From Martinezella calliandrae (GTDB lineage Bacteria; Pseudomonadota; Alphaproteobacteria; Rhizobiales; Rhizobiaceae), in the NCBI RefSeq assembly GCF_030272695.1, contig NZ_JARFYN010000031.1, forward strand, positions 1 through 64,000: DNA of 64,000 nt, in the 5' to 3' direction. Shown here piece after piece: positions 47,614 through 57,213 of this stretch. Below the pieces are notes generated by a model that made no database searches, was not told the origin of the DNA, and saw only the letters and a program-made list of their open reading frames with translations. Made by a program: the position numbers and the translations under genes. Positions within the stretch are counted from its first letter, which is position 1. Each line of letters starts with the position of its first letter.

Positions 47614-48552
47614 CTAATTACCATGTTCGCGTGACATGGAAGAATTTGCTAGCCGGCACGCCTCCTGCCGCATTATCTCTCGCATCCAGGTACTTGCCGG
47701 ATCGTTTTCATGGGAGGTCGGCCACTGGATACCCTCGGTGAAGGCGGGAAGAGGTATAGGATTCTTCACAATCCGTAGTGGCATTGATGTTTCAAAGTGC
47801 TTCACCAACCGCAGAGGCATAATTGCGAGCCTGTCGGTGCCTAGAAGCGCGGCCGGCACCAAGCCAAAACCTTGAACGGCCACTTCGATACGTCTTTTGA
47901 TGCCATGTTCCAACAAATAAAAGTCCTCAATGGACTGCTGCTGGCCAAGCCCGAACCTAGCCGTAACGTGACCCATCGACATATAGTCTCTGACCGTAAG
48001 GTGATCAGTTAGCTTGGTGTTCGTGGCACAGCCGACGGACACGAACTTTTCGTCGAATAGCTTCGCTCTGGGGTGCGCACTCGACATGAACAATTCCGGA
48101 AGAATTAGAAAATCGGCTCTTCCCCGCCGCAAAAGCTGATCCGGATTGTCGGTTAGCGGAAGCAACTCAAAACTAACTGCGGGAGCTTCGCGCGCGAGAC
48201 GCTCTATGATATTTCGAAAGAAGACAGTCGTCATGAAATCGCAAATCGCAATCCTGAAGTGTCGCTCCGGTTCGTCTGGAGCGAACCCGGCGCCAGAAAC
48301 AATGGTGAGTTGAATGTGTTGTAGTGTCTCGCGGACCGCTGAGGCGAGGCCTTCCGCACGAGGCGTGAGAACAAGTTCTCGGCTCTGCATCGTAAACAGA
48401 TCATCGTGGAAATAATTACGCAGCCGGCGGACGGCGGCACTCATTGCCGGCTGACTGAGATTGATGCTGCGCGCCGCCGCTGTAAGGTTGCGTTCAGTCA
48501 CCAAAGCGTCCAATGCGACGAGAAGATTAAGATCAAGACCCTTGAAACGCAT
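47614..48552 (-). CDS. nodD: NodD, LysR-type flavonoid-responsive regulator, intact
   Basis: NodD activates nod box promoters with plant flavonoids. The 312-residue protein starts MRFKGLDLNLLVALDALVTE, has the helix-turn-helix TAAARSINLSQPAMSAAVRR, and the family end NPIPLPAFTEGIQWPTSHEN. It is the only one of three nodD traces here with a full frame. No nod box lies directly upstream, unlike the other two, so it is probably not divergent to a nod operon now. It likely serves all three good nod boxes. Confidence 0.95.
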   Translation of the reverse strand: MRFKGLDLNLLVALDALVTERNLTAAARSINLSQPAMSAAVRRLRNYFHDDLFTMQSRELVLTPRAEGLASAVRETLQHIQLTIVSGAGFAPDEPERHFRIAICDFMTTVFFRNIIERLAREAPAVSFELLPLTDNPDQLLRRGRADFLILPELFMSSAHPRAKLFDEKFVSVGCATNTKLTDHLTVRDYMSMGHVTARFGLGQQQSIEDFYLLEHGIKRRIEVAVQGFGLVPAALLGTDRLAIMPLRLVKHFETSMPLRIVKNPIPLPAFTEGIQWPTSHENDPASTWMREIMRQEACRLANSSMSREHGN

Positions 48553-48780
48553 AAGCGGATTAACCTGGCAGCTGTTGGAAGCAGAAGAAGAACAGTCGAA
48601 TTTAAACGTTGCAGGGCCGATCTGAGGCCGTGAAGTTTCAAAGCAAGATGAAACAGCATCGCAAAGACTATTAAGTGCGCAATCCGGACATCTCTGGATT
48701 GAATTGACTAGTTTGGGCTGTAGGTGATCTGATCGGCCGCAAAGTCAAACGAGGCCCGTAGCGGCGGACTCGCGCACAAG

Positions 48781-49518
48781 CTAAAACCGCGCATCTGCTA
48801 AGATGTAAGGGCCGCGGCAAATATTGCAATCTGTCAGATGCATATGGGCAAGATCGTCCACAGTCTGGACACCAGTTAGGTGAACCAACTCGTCCACGCT
48901 GTTTTCCGAGGTGACATAGGCCAGGTTTGCAGTTTGCGTCTTATAGTCGTGGTAGACAAGGATGTCGCCGGCAGCCTCGCCTGAAATCGCACTTGCGGCC
49001 GCCGAGCCATCGGCGAAACTCCGGTCAGTGATCACCACGACGTACTCGCCGTTCGTACCTGAGGCCGCGCCACTGTAGAAGGTGTCCACTGGGAAGCCCG
49101 ACCGCACGCTGGCATGGTTGATGAAATTCGCGCTGAAGCCGCCGTTGTAGAGGTCCATCGGATCGAAGGCGAAAGTATCCTGCGCCGGGTCGAAATCCAG
49201 GATGGTGGAGATGTCCGGGGCTGGGCCCTGTTTCGGGAAGATCCCGGGCATCGGGTTGTGGTCCCCTGGCATCGGATTGTGGAACTGGAAGAGGAACGTG
49301 TCGCGGCCTTCGCCCCCTTTCAGCCAATCCCTGCCGTCACCGACGAAAAGAACATCATCGCCTTTTCCGCCGGAGAGATAGTCGTTGTCCTCACCGACGA
49401 TGGGGGGTTTATCACGCCCGTTGTCGCCGCAGATGTAGTCGCTGCCATCTTCGCCGTAGATCTGGACATTGCCCGCTCGAGCGTCGATCCAGTCGTTGCC
49501 GGAAGAATCAATGATCAC
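48781..49518 (-). CDS. nodO: NodO-like RTX calcium-binding secreted protein, start frameshifted
   Basis: NodO is exported by a type I system, binds calcium and forms pores that help infection. The product shows nonapeptide RTX repeats (YGEDGSDYICGDNG, YLSGGKGDDVLFVGDGRDWL, KGGEGRDTFLF) and an acidic C-terminal region with a hydrophobic end. The open frame begins at a GTG (49518), but family-like coding continues upstream (SENADSLFGSNGDD) to an ATG at 49580 with an AAGGAG site, one base out of frame at a run of five T. I list the frame as read. The symbol rests on RTX repeats, size and nod context. Confidence 0.68.
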   Translation of the reverse strand: MIIDSSGNDWIDARAGNVQIYGEDGSDYICGDNGRDKPPIVGEDNDYLSGGKGDDVLFVGDGRDWLKGGEGRDTFLFQFHNPMPGDHNPMPGIFPKQGPAPDISTILDFDPAQDTFAFDPMDLYNGGFSANFINHASVRSGFPVDTFYSGAASGTNGEYVVVITDRSFADGSAAASAISGEAAGDILVYHDYKTQTANLAYVTSENSVDELVHLTGVQTVDDLAHMHLTDCNICRGPYILADARF

Positions 49519-49646
49519 ATCGTCACCATTGCTGCCAAAGAGGCTGTCGGCGTTCTCGCTGCGCGGAAAAACTTTTCCATCGGAAATACTCCTTGTGAGG
49601 CGGCGCTACAAACGCCGCGTGACGTCTACATATTTCTCATTGGACA

Positions 49647-49690
49647 GTGGGTTGATTGTTTCGATTGATTGCATTCACATCACCGATGCA
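49647..49690 (-). promoter_or_regulatory. Degenerate nod box upstream of the nodO-like gene
   Basis: The minus strand contains ATCGAAACAATCAACCC preceded by GCATCGGTGATG, similar in spacing to a nod box but with several changes in the right half. It lies about 65 to 110 bases before the nodO-like ATG. Confidence 0.45.
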
Positions 49691-49777
49691 TTCCTACGCA
49701 CCTTGTTCTTTGCTGAGATGTGCCGAGGTCGTCGGCTTGGCCGATTGGCAAACCCCGGACGGGACCAGGGGGCTTGA

Positions 49778-49831
49778 ATCCAAATTGATCGCGTGGATGC
49801 GTGTTATCCAAACAATCGATTTTACGAGTTG
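49778..49831 (+). promoter_or_regulatory. Canonical nod box reading rightward
   Basis: ATCCAAACAATCGATTTTAC, the exact core consensus, with the upstream half ATCCAAATTGATCGCGTGGATG. It points to the two genes at 49915 and 50251. Confidence 0.93.
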
Positions 49832-49914
49832 ATTGTCGCGCTGCATTAGACGAGCCATCAATTGACGAAGATCACGCCGTCGACCGCGCACGAGTGGTGC
49901 AGGAAAGGATTAAA

Positions 49915-50247
49915 ATGGGTCAAGAGGCCCCGCTATGGGATGTGGTGCTGCCAAGGGTCCGACTAGCTTCACTAAATCACGTGGTGATCGCCGCCTCTCT
50001 CTGTCTTTCACCAATCCTGGCGAATGCCCACTTCCAAGCGGCAATGGAAGTACAGCGTCGCCAGCGTGGAGGGCTAGCCGAGGATTGGGCGGCGTCCCTC
50101 GTTATGTTCGAAGGATTTTTCGTGCCGCTCCGTGAAGCAAATCCTTTCGGTTGGCATGTCGATCTTGGTGATATTAACCAGGCCTCAAGCCCCAGAGAAA
50201 GTGTCCATACAGTCACTCAACCGATCCCGCAACAGAACCGGAGATGA
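49915..50247 (+). CDS. Unknown protein with a hydrophobic N terminus, under a nod box
   Basis: The first gene after a canonical nod box. From ATG 49915, with an AGGAAAGG site, it encodes 110 residues: a hydrophobic segment HVVIAASLCLSPILANAHFQ at residues 20 to 39 that looks like a signal peptide with cleavage after ANA, and a mature part with EVQRRQRGGLAEDWAASLVM and LREANPFGWHVDLGDINQ. I know no family. A second exported protein follows after three bases. The frame opens at 49801 inside the nod box, so that start is rejected. Confidence 0.6.
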   Translation: MGQEAPLWDVVLPRVRLASLNHVVIAASLCLSPILANAHFQAAMEVQRRQRGGLAEDWAASLVMFEGFFVPLREANPFGWHVDLGDINQASSPRESVHTVTQPIPQQNRR

Positions 50248-50250
50248 CAC

Positions 50251-50703
50251 ATGCGTCTTATACTTGCCACCGCGGCGGTACTTTCCACTCTCTCATTGCA
50301 GCAAGCCGACGCTGGCACCATAAACTGCGCACCGATCACCGAGCAGCAGGTAGCCGAATTGTTCGACCGCTGGAACGCGTCGCTCGGAACGCGAGATTCC
50401 GAGAAGGTCGCGGCGAACTATGCGGAGAATGCGATCCTGCTGCCTACGCTGTCGAACACGCCGCGCCTGACACACGAGCAGAGAATCGCTTACTTCGACC
50501 ATTTCCTCGAAAAGCGGCCGCAAGGATCGATCGACCTCCGCGTGATTAGGGTCGGCTGTAACATGGCAACGGATAGTGGGATGTACACCTTTTCATTCGC
50601 AGATGGCACCAAAGTTCCCGCGCGTTACACCTATACGTATGAATTCATGGACGGAAAATGGCTAATCACAGCCCATCACTCCTCGATAATGCCTGAGAGG
50701 TAA
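50251..50703 (+). CDS. Exported SnoaL/DUF4440-like protein, under a nod box
   Basis: The 150-residue precursor has a signal peptide (MRLILATAAVLSTLSLQQAD then AG). The mature part resembles the SnoaL/DUF4440 (SgcJ/EcaC) fold: ITEQQVAELFDRWNASLGTR, ENAILLPTLSNTPRLTHEQR and YTYTYEFMDGKWLITAHHSS. GGAG lies seven bases before the ATG, and it starts right after the previous stop. Members bind or convert small molecules, but the substrate cannot be read. It is the second gene of a nod box unit, so flavonoid-induced and exported. Confidence 0.75.
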   Translation: MRLILATAAVLSTLSLQQADAGTINCAPITEQQVAELFDRWNASLGTRDSEKVAANYAENAILLPTLSNTPRLTHEQRIAYFDHFLEKRPQGSIDLRVIRVGCNMATDSGMYTFSFADGTKVPARYTYTYEFMDGKWLITAHHSSIMPER

Positions 50704-50851
50704 GAGTGGCGATAGCACGTGCTGGCAAAGCCAGCATGTCCGCATGTTCGGTGAACCCAGCGCATCATTCCAGGCCAGAACCTTCATCAAGCATCACCTG
50801 TCTGATTTGCTCCGTCTTGGAAATCGAAATTCGCCAAATCGTTACCATGGC

Positions 50852-51350
50852 CTAGAACGTGAGCTTGAAACCGGCCGATAGGGTCAAGGCATAAAGGTCC
50901 ATGCCGGCGCTATCCTTGAAGAATCCGACTTCTCGTGGCCTCGTCGACATGTAATACTCCCTCATGTCGCCTTTTCTCCGGAAGTACCTATCGAAATTGC
51001 CGGCCAGAAACAGGTTGACGCGGCCCGTTACTTGATAAACGGCCTTGGCACCGACCGAAACGGAAGGTTGCGCGTCGAACTCTTCTTCGAAATACAGATT
51101 GCGAAACCAGTACTTGCCGATATCCCTCGCATGGACGCTGACGCCGCCGCGTAATAGAGCCGAAAGGGTCGAGTCGCCGAACTTGGTAGTGGCTTCCGCA
51201 CCAAGGAAAACACCGGGGTGATCGCGGCGTTGGCCGAGATGGTCCATCTATCATCAAGCTCGGCTTTGAAGCTCGCGTCAGAACCGGCGCATGGGTTTCC
51301 CAGATCAGGCGGCTGACGGACTTTGCACAGACCGCGCCGAAAAGACGGTA
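50852..51350 (-). pseudogene. Relic of an omptin outer-membrane protease gene
   Basis: The end is clearly omptin-like: FGDSTLSALLRGGVSVHARD, YWFRNLYFEEEFDAQPSVSV, LAGNFDRYFRRKGDMREYY and MDLYALTLSAGFKLTF. Upstream, pieces of the N-terminal barrel (SRLIWETHAPVLT; FKAELDDRWTISANA) occur in two other frames. The middle of the protein with the catalytic region is missing. So the gene has an internal deletion and at least two frameshifts. Omptins cleave proteins and peptides at the cell surface. Confidence 0.75.
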
Positions 51351-51806
51351 CCCACCTGTTCGCGAGGCCGGTTCGGGGACGGCTCGTCCTTGGCGCAGCG
51401 CATTGCGGTTGGTTAGGCATGCAGAGTGCCAAGCGAAAAATGCTGCTTGAAACAATAAGATGAGATGCGCCGTAAACTTTGTCCTATGTCCGACATTGTC
51501 GAAACCGTAACGTTGCGCTTCGCTGCGAGGCGTTTGGTTATCTATCGGCGCCGTCGCTATGCCGCCATGACTGTCATTACGTGCAATCGTCTTTTGGCTT
51601 CCAGAGTGAAACAGATCGCTTTTGCGACTTCGATGATACCTAGCTCCTAGAGCTTCAACGCGATTGGCATGACCTTTGCGGCTCGTTAGAGGCGGCGGGA
51701 ATTGCCGATTGACGTTCGGAAGACCGAAATCATGATGCCTGGCGGCGAAAAGCGCCCTTACCTTCTATCGGCGCAGAATCCCATTTGATCGAAAGGTAGA
51801 CGACGC
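51351..51806. other. Region upstream of the second hemN
   Basis: No gene recognised and no full FixK box found; only a half site TTTGATCGAAAG at 51785 region. Regulation of this hemN cannot be read. Confidence 0.45.
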
Positions 51807-53189
51807 GTGAGATCTGGACATGGCAGGCTGGGCCGGAGACGAAACTCGTTGCCGCTAGCGCGATCGCCTCTCATCCAGAAAAAGCATAGTGGGCCCCATT
51901 TGCCTTGGTATACGATCTACCCAACTATGCAGGAGTTTTCTTCAGCAATCGGCGCCAAGGCTTGTGAAGAATGGCTGAGGAACCTGCCACCTGATGACGC
52001 CGTTTCGCTCTATCTTCACGTTCCATTCTGCCGGTCGATGTGCTGGTATTGCGGCTTTCCGACTAGCATCACTCGTCAGGATGCTTTGATCCTCAATTAT
52101 CTGGCAATGCTGCATGAGGAGATCCGTTTGGTCGCGGGGCAAGTACCGCAGGCACTGCCCGTGAGTGACGTGCACTTCGGTGGTGGATCCCCGACCATTA
52201 TGCCGCCAGCGGAGTTCCTGTCTCTGATGGAACTCCTGCGCGGCCGCTTCGCGTTCAGGAAAGCGGCTACAGTCGCTATTGAGGTCGACCCGCGCACCTT
52301 CACGAGGGAGATGGCCGAAGCTCTGGAAGTGGCCGGTGTGTGCCGCGCAAGCGTCGGCGTGCAGAGCTTCGATCCCATTGTCCAAAAAGCGATCAATCGG
52401 GCCCAGAGTGAGACGCAAGTGATGGCTGCCGTCAAAAACCTGCGCCTGCATGGAGTAAGCCGCATCAATTTCGACCTGATGTTTGGTCTGCCGCATCAAA
52501 CACTGCAATCCTGTGTCCAGAGCGCCATGCTCGCAGTTGCAATGCGCCCCGACCGGCTCGCAGTTTTCGGCTATGCGCACGTCCCATCTTATCGAAAAAA
52601 TCAGCGCTTGATTGAGAAAGCAGCGCTGCCGGATATCACTGCCCGCGCTGAGCAGGCCTCGGTGATAGCCGATACATTGGTTGCCGCCGGCTATCTCCAA
52701 ATCGGGCTCGATCATTTCGCTCTCCCGGATGATGAGCTTGCGCTGGCGCAGAAAACCGGCCGCCTGCGGCGCAATTCCTTGGGTTACTCGGCCGATACAT
52801 GCCAAACTGTGATCGGCCTCGGCGCGTCGGCCATCGGCCGTTTGGGCGAAGGATATGTCCAAAACGAACTCACCCAAAGCGCTTATAACCGACACATTGC
52901 GTCCGGCCGCTTAGCGACGTCACGGGGCTATCGTCTTAGCGGCGAAGATGGTGTACGGGCCGCAATCATCGAGCATCTCATGTGCAACTTGGAGGCGGAC
53001 GTGCCGGCGATCTGTACTGTTCACGGATTTGATTCGATCGATTTACTGAGTGAGCACTTGGACACGCTTGCCGAGCACGGGATATTGGACATCGACAATG
53101 GTTTCATCCGTGTGCGGCAAGAGGGTCGCTTTGCGCTTCGCGCTGTCGCGGCCGCGTTCGATGCTTATCTCGACCGCTCCCCCCTCTGA
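51807..53189 (+). CDS. hemN: HemN, second oxygen-independent coproporphyrinogen III oxidase
   Basis: A 460-residue paralogue of the hemN at 11856-13208, with the same core motifs: YLHVPFCRSMCWYCGF (C-x3-C-x2-C), VHFGGGSPTIMPP, GVQSFDPIVQKAINRAQS, HFALPDDELALAQKTG and the C-terminal HemN domain. The start is a GTG at 51807 with an AAGG site; the first 30 residues are arginine-rich and unlike the family, so the true start may be later. FGGGSP replaces FGGGTP in the SAM-binding loop, a mild change. Two plasmid copies suggest heavy haem demand in bacteroids or redundancy. Confidence 0.92.
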   Translation: MRSGHGRLGRRRNSLPLARSPLIQKKHSGPHLPWYTIYPTMQEFSSAIGAKACEEWLRNLPPDDAVSLYLHVPFCRSMCWYCGFPTSITRQDALILNYLAMLHEEIRLVAGQVPQALPVSDVHFGGGSPTIMPPAEFLSLMELLRGRFAFRKAATVAIEVDPRTFTREMAEALEVAGVCRASVGVQSFDPIVQKAINRAQSETQVMAAVKNLRLHGVSRINFDLMFGLPHQTLQSCVQSAMLAVAMRPDRLAVFGYAHVPSYRKNQRLIEKAALPDITARAEQASVIADTLVAAGYLQIGLDHFALPDDELALAQKTGRLRRNSLGYSADTCQTVIGLGASAIGRLGEGYVQNELTQSAYNRHIASGRLATSRGYRLSGEDGVRAAIIEHLMCNLEADVPAICTVHGFDSIDLLSEHLDTLAEHGILDIDNGFIRVRQEGRFALRAVAAAFDAYLDRSPL

Positions 53190-53579
53190 CGCGCCATGCG
53201 GCATGTGCGGAATCGGTTCGAAAATCGATCATAAAAGCTCGTTGAAGCGAATGGCTATTAGTTCCGGCGCTATGATGCGAAGGCGATCGGCAAATCGAAT
53301 TGCAAGACAAGTGGCGGAAAAGCGTTTTCGGCAATCCGGACGCGGCGTTGTGGTCAAACTTAAAGCATGCGCGGGTCCGACGCTGATAGATTAGCCGCAC
53401 GCAGCCTATCGCCTGTCCTTGCAGTTTGAGTATACTCATTACGATGCGTCGCAATTCGATTTGGCGGCACTCATCATCCGTTGCATCGGATTGGGTCCAA
53501 TGCTTTGGTGCGCACGTGCTTCTCGCGTTGCTCAGCAGGACGTTATCTGTCTTCCCCGCCCGCTTTTTCTGGCCAAATT
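53190..53579. other. Intergenic region between hemN and porin gene
   Basis: No gene. It contains the segment near 53313-53355 resembling 35852-35900. Confidence 0.4.
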
Positions 53580-54614
53580 TTAAAATGACCGCTGAACGCG
53601 AAGCGCGCCGTACCAATTGTCCACATTGATCCTGTCGTAGTTCACGTAGGATAATTCCGGCTCGATCTTCAGATCTCTGGTTACAAACCATTCGATATTC
53701 GACGCAGCTTGGAACGTCTTGTTATCGGCGTATGCGAACTGCATGCTCCAGCTTAGTCTATCGTTGATCTTGACGGTGCTGCCGCCCCAGAAGGCCCAAT
53801 CGCCGGTGCTTCCAGTAACGTCACCGTTCGCAAATTTGTTGATCTTGCTGCCATCCGTATTCCAAGCCCCCATAAGGAATGCACTGAGTAGGCCGAAATC
53901 AGCATCGAGACGAGCCTTGATTGCTCCTTCCTCCACAACGGAATCATAACCGCCGACAACTCTTAGCGACCAAGGACCGGCCTTGTAGCCAAGACCCACC
54001 ACGGGGTCCGGCGCATAATGATCTGCGCTGTTGGGGTTAAGGTTCGTCGAAAGACTGTCTTCAATTGAGACGACGCCGAAGATGCCGTTGCCACTGTCAT
54101 AGAAATATGAAAGCTGGTTCAATTTGATGGGGCCGTTGCCGATCACATCCGGATTGATGACATTGCCGGCGTAGCCGATCCAATCATTATATTGTGAGCC
54201 GGCGCGGCCGATGAGGAACCCACCGAGCGAGATATGCGCCACGGGCAGGTCGGCACCAATCGTATTGCTGTCGTCCATATAGTCGAACCGCAGAGTCGTC
54301 GTCGTCTTCAGCGGACCAAATTCGGTGTCTGTCGTCGCGTTGATATAGAGCTCGCTTCGCGTCAGCCAGGTGGTGCCGCTCGGCTCGACCGGGACATAAG
54401 GGTTGTACGAAGATGCCTGCGTACGGACCATGCCGCCGAGCTGCATGCAGGTTTCAGCTCCCGGGATATAGAAATAACCCTTGCCATATGAATCGCAGAT
54501 ATGGACATATTCAACCGGTTCCGGCTCGAGAGCGACGACTCCATTAACAGCGGATACGGAAGGCGCGAGCGAAAGTGATGCGATCGAGCCTAGAAGTAAG
54601 GATCTGATATTCAC
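53580..54614 (-). CDS. Outer membrane porin (RopA-type)
   Basis: A 344-residue alphaproteobacterial porin_2-type protein with a signal peptide (MNIRSLLLGSIASLSLAPSV then SA), the family stretch EYVHICDSYGKGYFYIPGAE, TCMQLGGMVRTQASSY and WLTRSELYINATTDTEFGPL, and a C-terminal strand ending in phenylalanine (GALRVQRSF). It probably forms a trimeric diffusion channel in the outer membrane. It stands alone. Confidence 0.92.
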   Translation of the reverse strand: MNIRSLLLGSIASLSLAPSVSAVNGVVALEPEPVEYVHICDSYGKGYFYIPGAETCMQLGGMVRTQASSYNPYVPVEPSGTTWLTRSELYINATTDTEFGPLKTTTTLRFDYMDDSNTIGADLPVAHISLGGFLIGRAGSQYNDWIGYAGNVINPDVIGNGPIKLNQLSYFYDSGNGIFGVVSIEDSLSTNLNPNSADHYAPDPVVGLGYKAGPWSLRVVGGYDSVVEEGAIKARLDADFGLLSAFLMGAWNTDGSKINKFANGDVTGSTGDWAFWGGSTVKINDRLSWSMQFAYADNKTFQAASNIEWFVTRDLKIEPELSYVNYDRINVDNWYGALRVQRSF

Positions 54615-55124
54615 TGAAACTCCGATGTTTTAAGTCAACGCGCATCCTTCACGCGCCGCCAGGATGCGTGTCTTAAAATCGCCGTCGGGAAGAAAATCGT
54701 TATGGCATTCCAGCGACTCTTTGCCATAACTGATCAATCACGGGGCCTATTTTATATTTCTAGACGGGATAATCTCGGCCTCACTATTCTTTTGAGACAA
54801 GGGTATAATCCTTTCATTGCATCCGGAAATCTGACTGCAGAGGAAGACCTCGCCAGAAAACACTGTGCTGACATTTCGACATCTCCGCTCAATTGGCTTT
54901 GATGGTGAAGCGGCTGCAAATGACTGACAGCAATATGCGTGCCGTGGGAAAAACCCTTTATTTTACAATGCAACTCGGTCGAACCAGGTCGCGCGGCCGT
55001 CTACCATTGTCATACATCAAACAAGCCTGAGCGACATCGGCCTATGGTGTTAGCGGGTAACGGAGTTTGACACATGTTGAATCGTCGATCGATCCATTTG
55101 CTTTTTTCTTGCAAGTCGCCAGCA
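54615..55124. other. Porin upstream region
   Basis: AT-richer sequence that should hold the porin promoter; no supported gene. Confidence 0.45.
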
Positions 55125-55349
55125 TCAGCTCACGCCATCATTGGTAATGTGATCGGATGAGCGATCGATCTTGAGCGCACGTTCGGGGCAGGATCGAGCA
55201 CCCCGTAATGCGAGAAATTCGTCTCTTTCAGCAACATTGATATTACCAGGCAGGATGTAGCCATCCTCATCCAACTTGAAGATGTCCGGTGCTTGCGACC
55301 AACATCGAGCGTGCCCCTGGCATTTGGCATTGCGGACGATGATGTGCAT
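55125..55349 (-). CDS. 3Fe-4S ferredoxin, partner of the P450
   Basis: The 74-residue protein has the pattern of single-cluster ferredoxins that serve bacterial P450s: KCQGHARC (cysteine, histidine in the middle position, cysteine) and later CPERALKI. It starts 33 bases after the P450 stop on the same strand, so the two are cotranscribed, and it should deliver electrons to that P450. The reductase is not in the window. Confidence 0.92.
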   Translation of the reverse strand: MHIIVRNAKCQGHARCWSQAPDIFKLDEDGYILPGNINVAERDEFLALRGARSCPERALKIDRSSDHITNDGVS

Positions 55350-55382
55350 GCGGCACCCCCGTATCTGCGCCCCGTGCTTGCG

Positions 55383-56597
55383 TTAGGACCAGTCCAAAAC
55401 TAGATTTTCGATTCCAAACACGTGGCCGCCATAGGTTATGGGGGCCGTACCTTCCTTGAAACGGAAATGAGGGATGCGCGACAGCCATTCCTCCAGGGCG
55501 ATGATGATTTCTCGCCGGGCAAGATGTGAACCAAGACAACGATGCGGGCCACAGGCGAAGGCGATATGGCGGTTGTCCTCTCGTGCCAGATCGATCGTGT
55601 TGGGATTTTCGAATTCCACCGGATCACGATTGGCAATCATCGTGGCGCAGGAAACATAGTCCCCCTTGCGAATCGGCGCGCCTTTGAAGTCGACATCTTT
55701 TGTTGCCACGCGGATCATCTGTACGGTCGAATAGGCCCGCAGCAATTCTTCGGTTGCCAGTACAATCCTTTCCGGTTCACTCCGCAACAATTCCTGATCT
55801 TTTGGATTGCGCGCGAGATGGGCCAAGTCGAAACCCAACGCGGCTGCGACTGTGTCGAGACCTGCGACGAACAAAAGCACGCCGATGCCACGGACTTCCT
55901 TGTCGGCCAGCGAACGGTTATCAATCTCTGCCTCCACGATGAAGGTCATGAAGTCGTCGGCCGGCTCTTTGCGGCGCAAGGCCGCAAGTTCGTCGATAAA
56001 CTCCAGAATTGCTCGAGCCGCCGCTGATCGTTGGGCCTTGTCTCCGTGGAGCAACCTGTTTGCCCAGCCGACAAACATGTCGAGCCGCTCGTCCGATAGT
56101 CCCAAGAAATGAAGAAAGACGCCAACTGTGAACGGGATGGCAAAATCCTTCATGACCTCGCAGCTATTGCTCGACGCGGAGATCTTTTCGACCTGGGTGA
56201 TCGCTCGCGCACGGATAGACGGTTCGAGCGCTATCACTCGCTTTGGCGAGAACAGGGGATTAAGCAGGGAGCGAAAGATACCGTGGGCCGGTGGATCAAG
56301 CTCCAGTGGAATCAACGGCCAGTCGTCACCGAGCGCGGACGCGAAAATACTGCGGTTGCTGGAAAAAGTCTCGGGATCCTGCAGCACTTGGCGTTGGTCT
56401 TTGGCCCTGGTGATGAGCCAGGTGCCACGACCATCCCGGGTATTGTCGGGTGAATAAAAGATCGGAGGCCCGGCATGGACGCGAGCGACGGCTTCATGAG
56501 GATCTCCATTGGAGATGCGTTGCATGCCAGGCGACGTGAACAAGCTGAAGTCCCCCACCATTTCGCGCGGGACATGATCTGGGATATGGTCATTCAC
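55383..56597 (-). CDS. Cytochrome P450
   Basis: A soluble bacterial P450 of about 404 residues. Motifs: I helix GVLLFVAGLDTVAAALGFDL, the ExxR-type ATEELLRAYS, and the haem-cysteine signature FACGPHRCLGSHLARRE. The frame is open to an ATG at 56681, but GTG 56597 has an AGGAGA ribosome site and fits the family. Symbiotic plasmid P450s of this kind (for example CYP127 members of other rhizobia) are known with unknown substrates; I cannot assign the subfamily with certainty. The I-helix acid-alcohol pair reads DT. Confidence 0.92.
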   Translation of the reverse strand: MNDHIPDHVPREMVGDFSLFTSPGMQRISNGDPHEAVARVHAGPPIFYSPDNTRDGRGTWLITRAKDQRQVLQDPETFSSNRSIFASALGDDWPLIPLELDPPAHGIFRSLLNPLFSPKRVIALEPSIRARAITQVEKISASSNSCEVMKDFAIPFTVGVFLHFLGLSDERLDMFVGWANRLLHGDKAQRSAAARAILEFIDELAALRRKEPADDFMTFIVEAEIDNRSLADKEVRGIGVLLFVAGLDTVAAALGFDLAHLARNPKDQELLRSEPERIVLATEELLRAYSTVQMIRVATKDVDFKGAPIRKGDYVSCATMIANRDPVEFENPNTIDLAREDNRHIAFACGPHRCLGSHLARREIIIALEEWLSRIPHFRFKEGTAPITYGGHVFGIENLVLDWS

Positions 56598-57120
56598 GAC
56601 TTGCTTTCTCCTGGACTGGCGGCTTGCGAGGCTGCCGCCCGTAATGTTTTCGCCGGCACAAGCCTCTTTGTCGCGCTTCACCTACCCATCGAAACGCGAG
56701 AGCGCGAAATAATCGAGCGACGGCACCTCCGGCTCTCAGCCGTCCGCGGCCTATCGTTCGTGCTTCCGAATGATTTCATACGGCTCGAGATTTCATCGGC
56801 GGGTCTCCTTGCTGGTATTCAAAATAGTTTTCGGCATACCGGCCGGTGGCGATCGGACATTCCCTTCTATGGAAGGCCACCCAACGTGCCGGCAGCGCTA
56901 AACGCCTTGCATAGGAGAATTCAATATTCATGCCAGTTTCCTTGGCTGCCGCACAGCAATTTTCCGGTTTCTTTTCAACTGTTTAATGTGAGCCAGACAA
57001 CCGAATGACTGAATAACGCCAGTGTCGGGGATCTAACAAAACTGGCAAAACGCAATTGCGATGGCGGAAAGCAGCTTGCGACGGCGCCGAGGTGGACGAC
57101 CATGCGCAGTGACGTTGCGG
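56598..57120. other. Region between the P450 start and the NifA site
   Basis: No supported gene. It must contain the P450 promoter on the minus strand; no -24/-12 element or FixK box was found there. Confidence 0.45.
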
Positions 57121-57213
57121 TGTCCCGGTTCCGACAATGTCGGACACAGGAAAAGCTGCGTTGGTATCACTTCCTTGTTTTAAAACGATGTTCTCGTTTG
57201 GCCCGAATAATGC
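57121..57213 (+). promoter_or_regulatory. NifA upstream activator site and RpoN promoter for the EgtD-like gene
   Basis: TGT-N10-ACA (57121-57136) and, 62 bases later, TGGCCCGAATAATGCC (57199-57214), which has the GG-N10-GC of a -24/-12 promoter. The spacing is typical of NifA-dependent genes. The next gene starts about 210 bases downstream. Confidence 0.75.

Noticed and set aside
56475..57008. 177-codon plus-strand frame opposite the P450 start
   Set aside because: Half of it mirrors the P450 gene and the rest has no family character.
57160..57180. TGG-TTG motif upstream of the EgtD-like gene considered as a -24/-12 promoter
   Set aside because: The distance between the two halves is two bases too long; the motif at 57199 has the right spacing.
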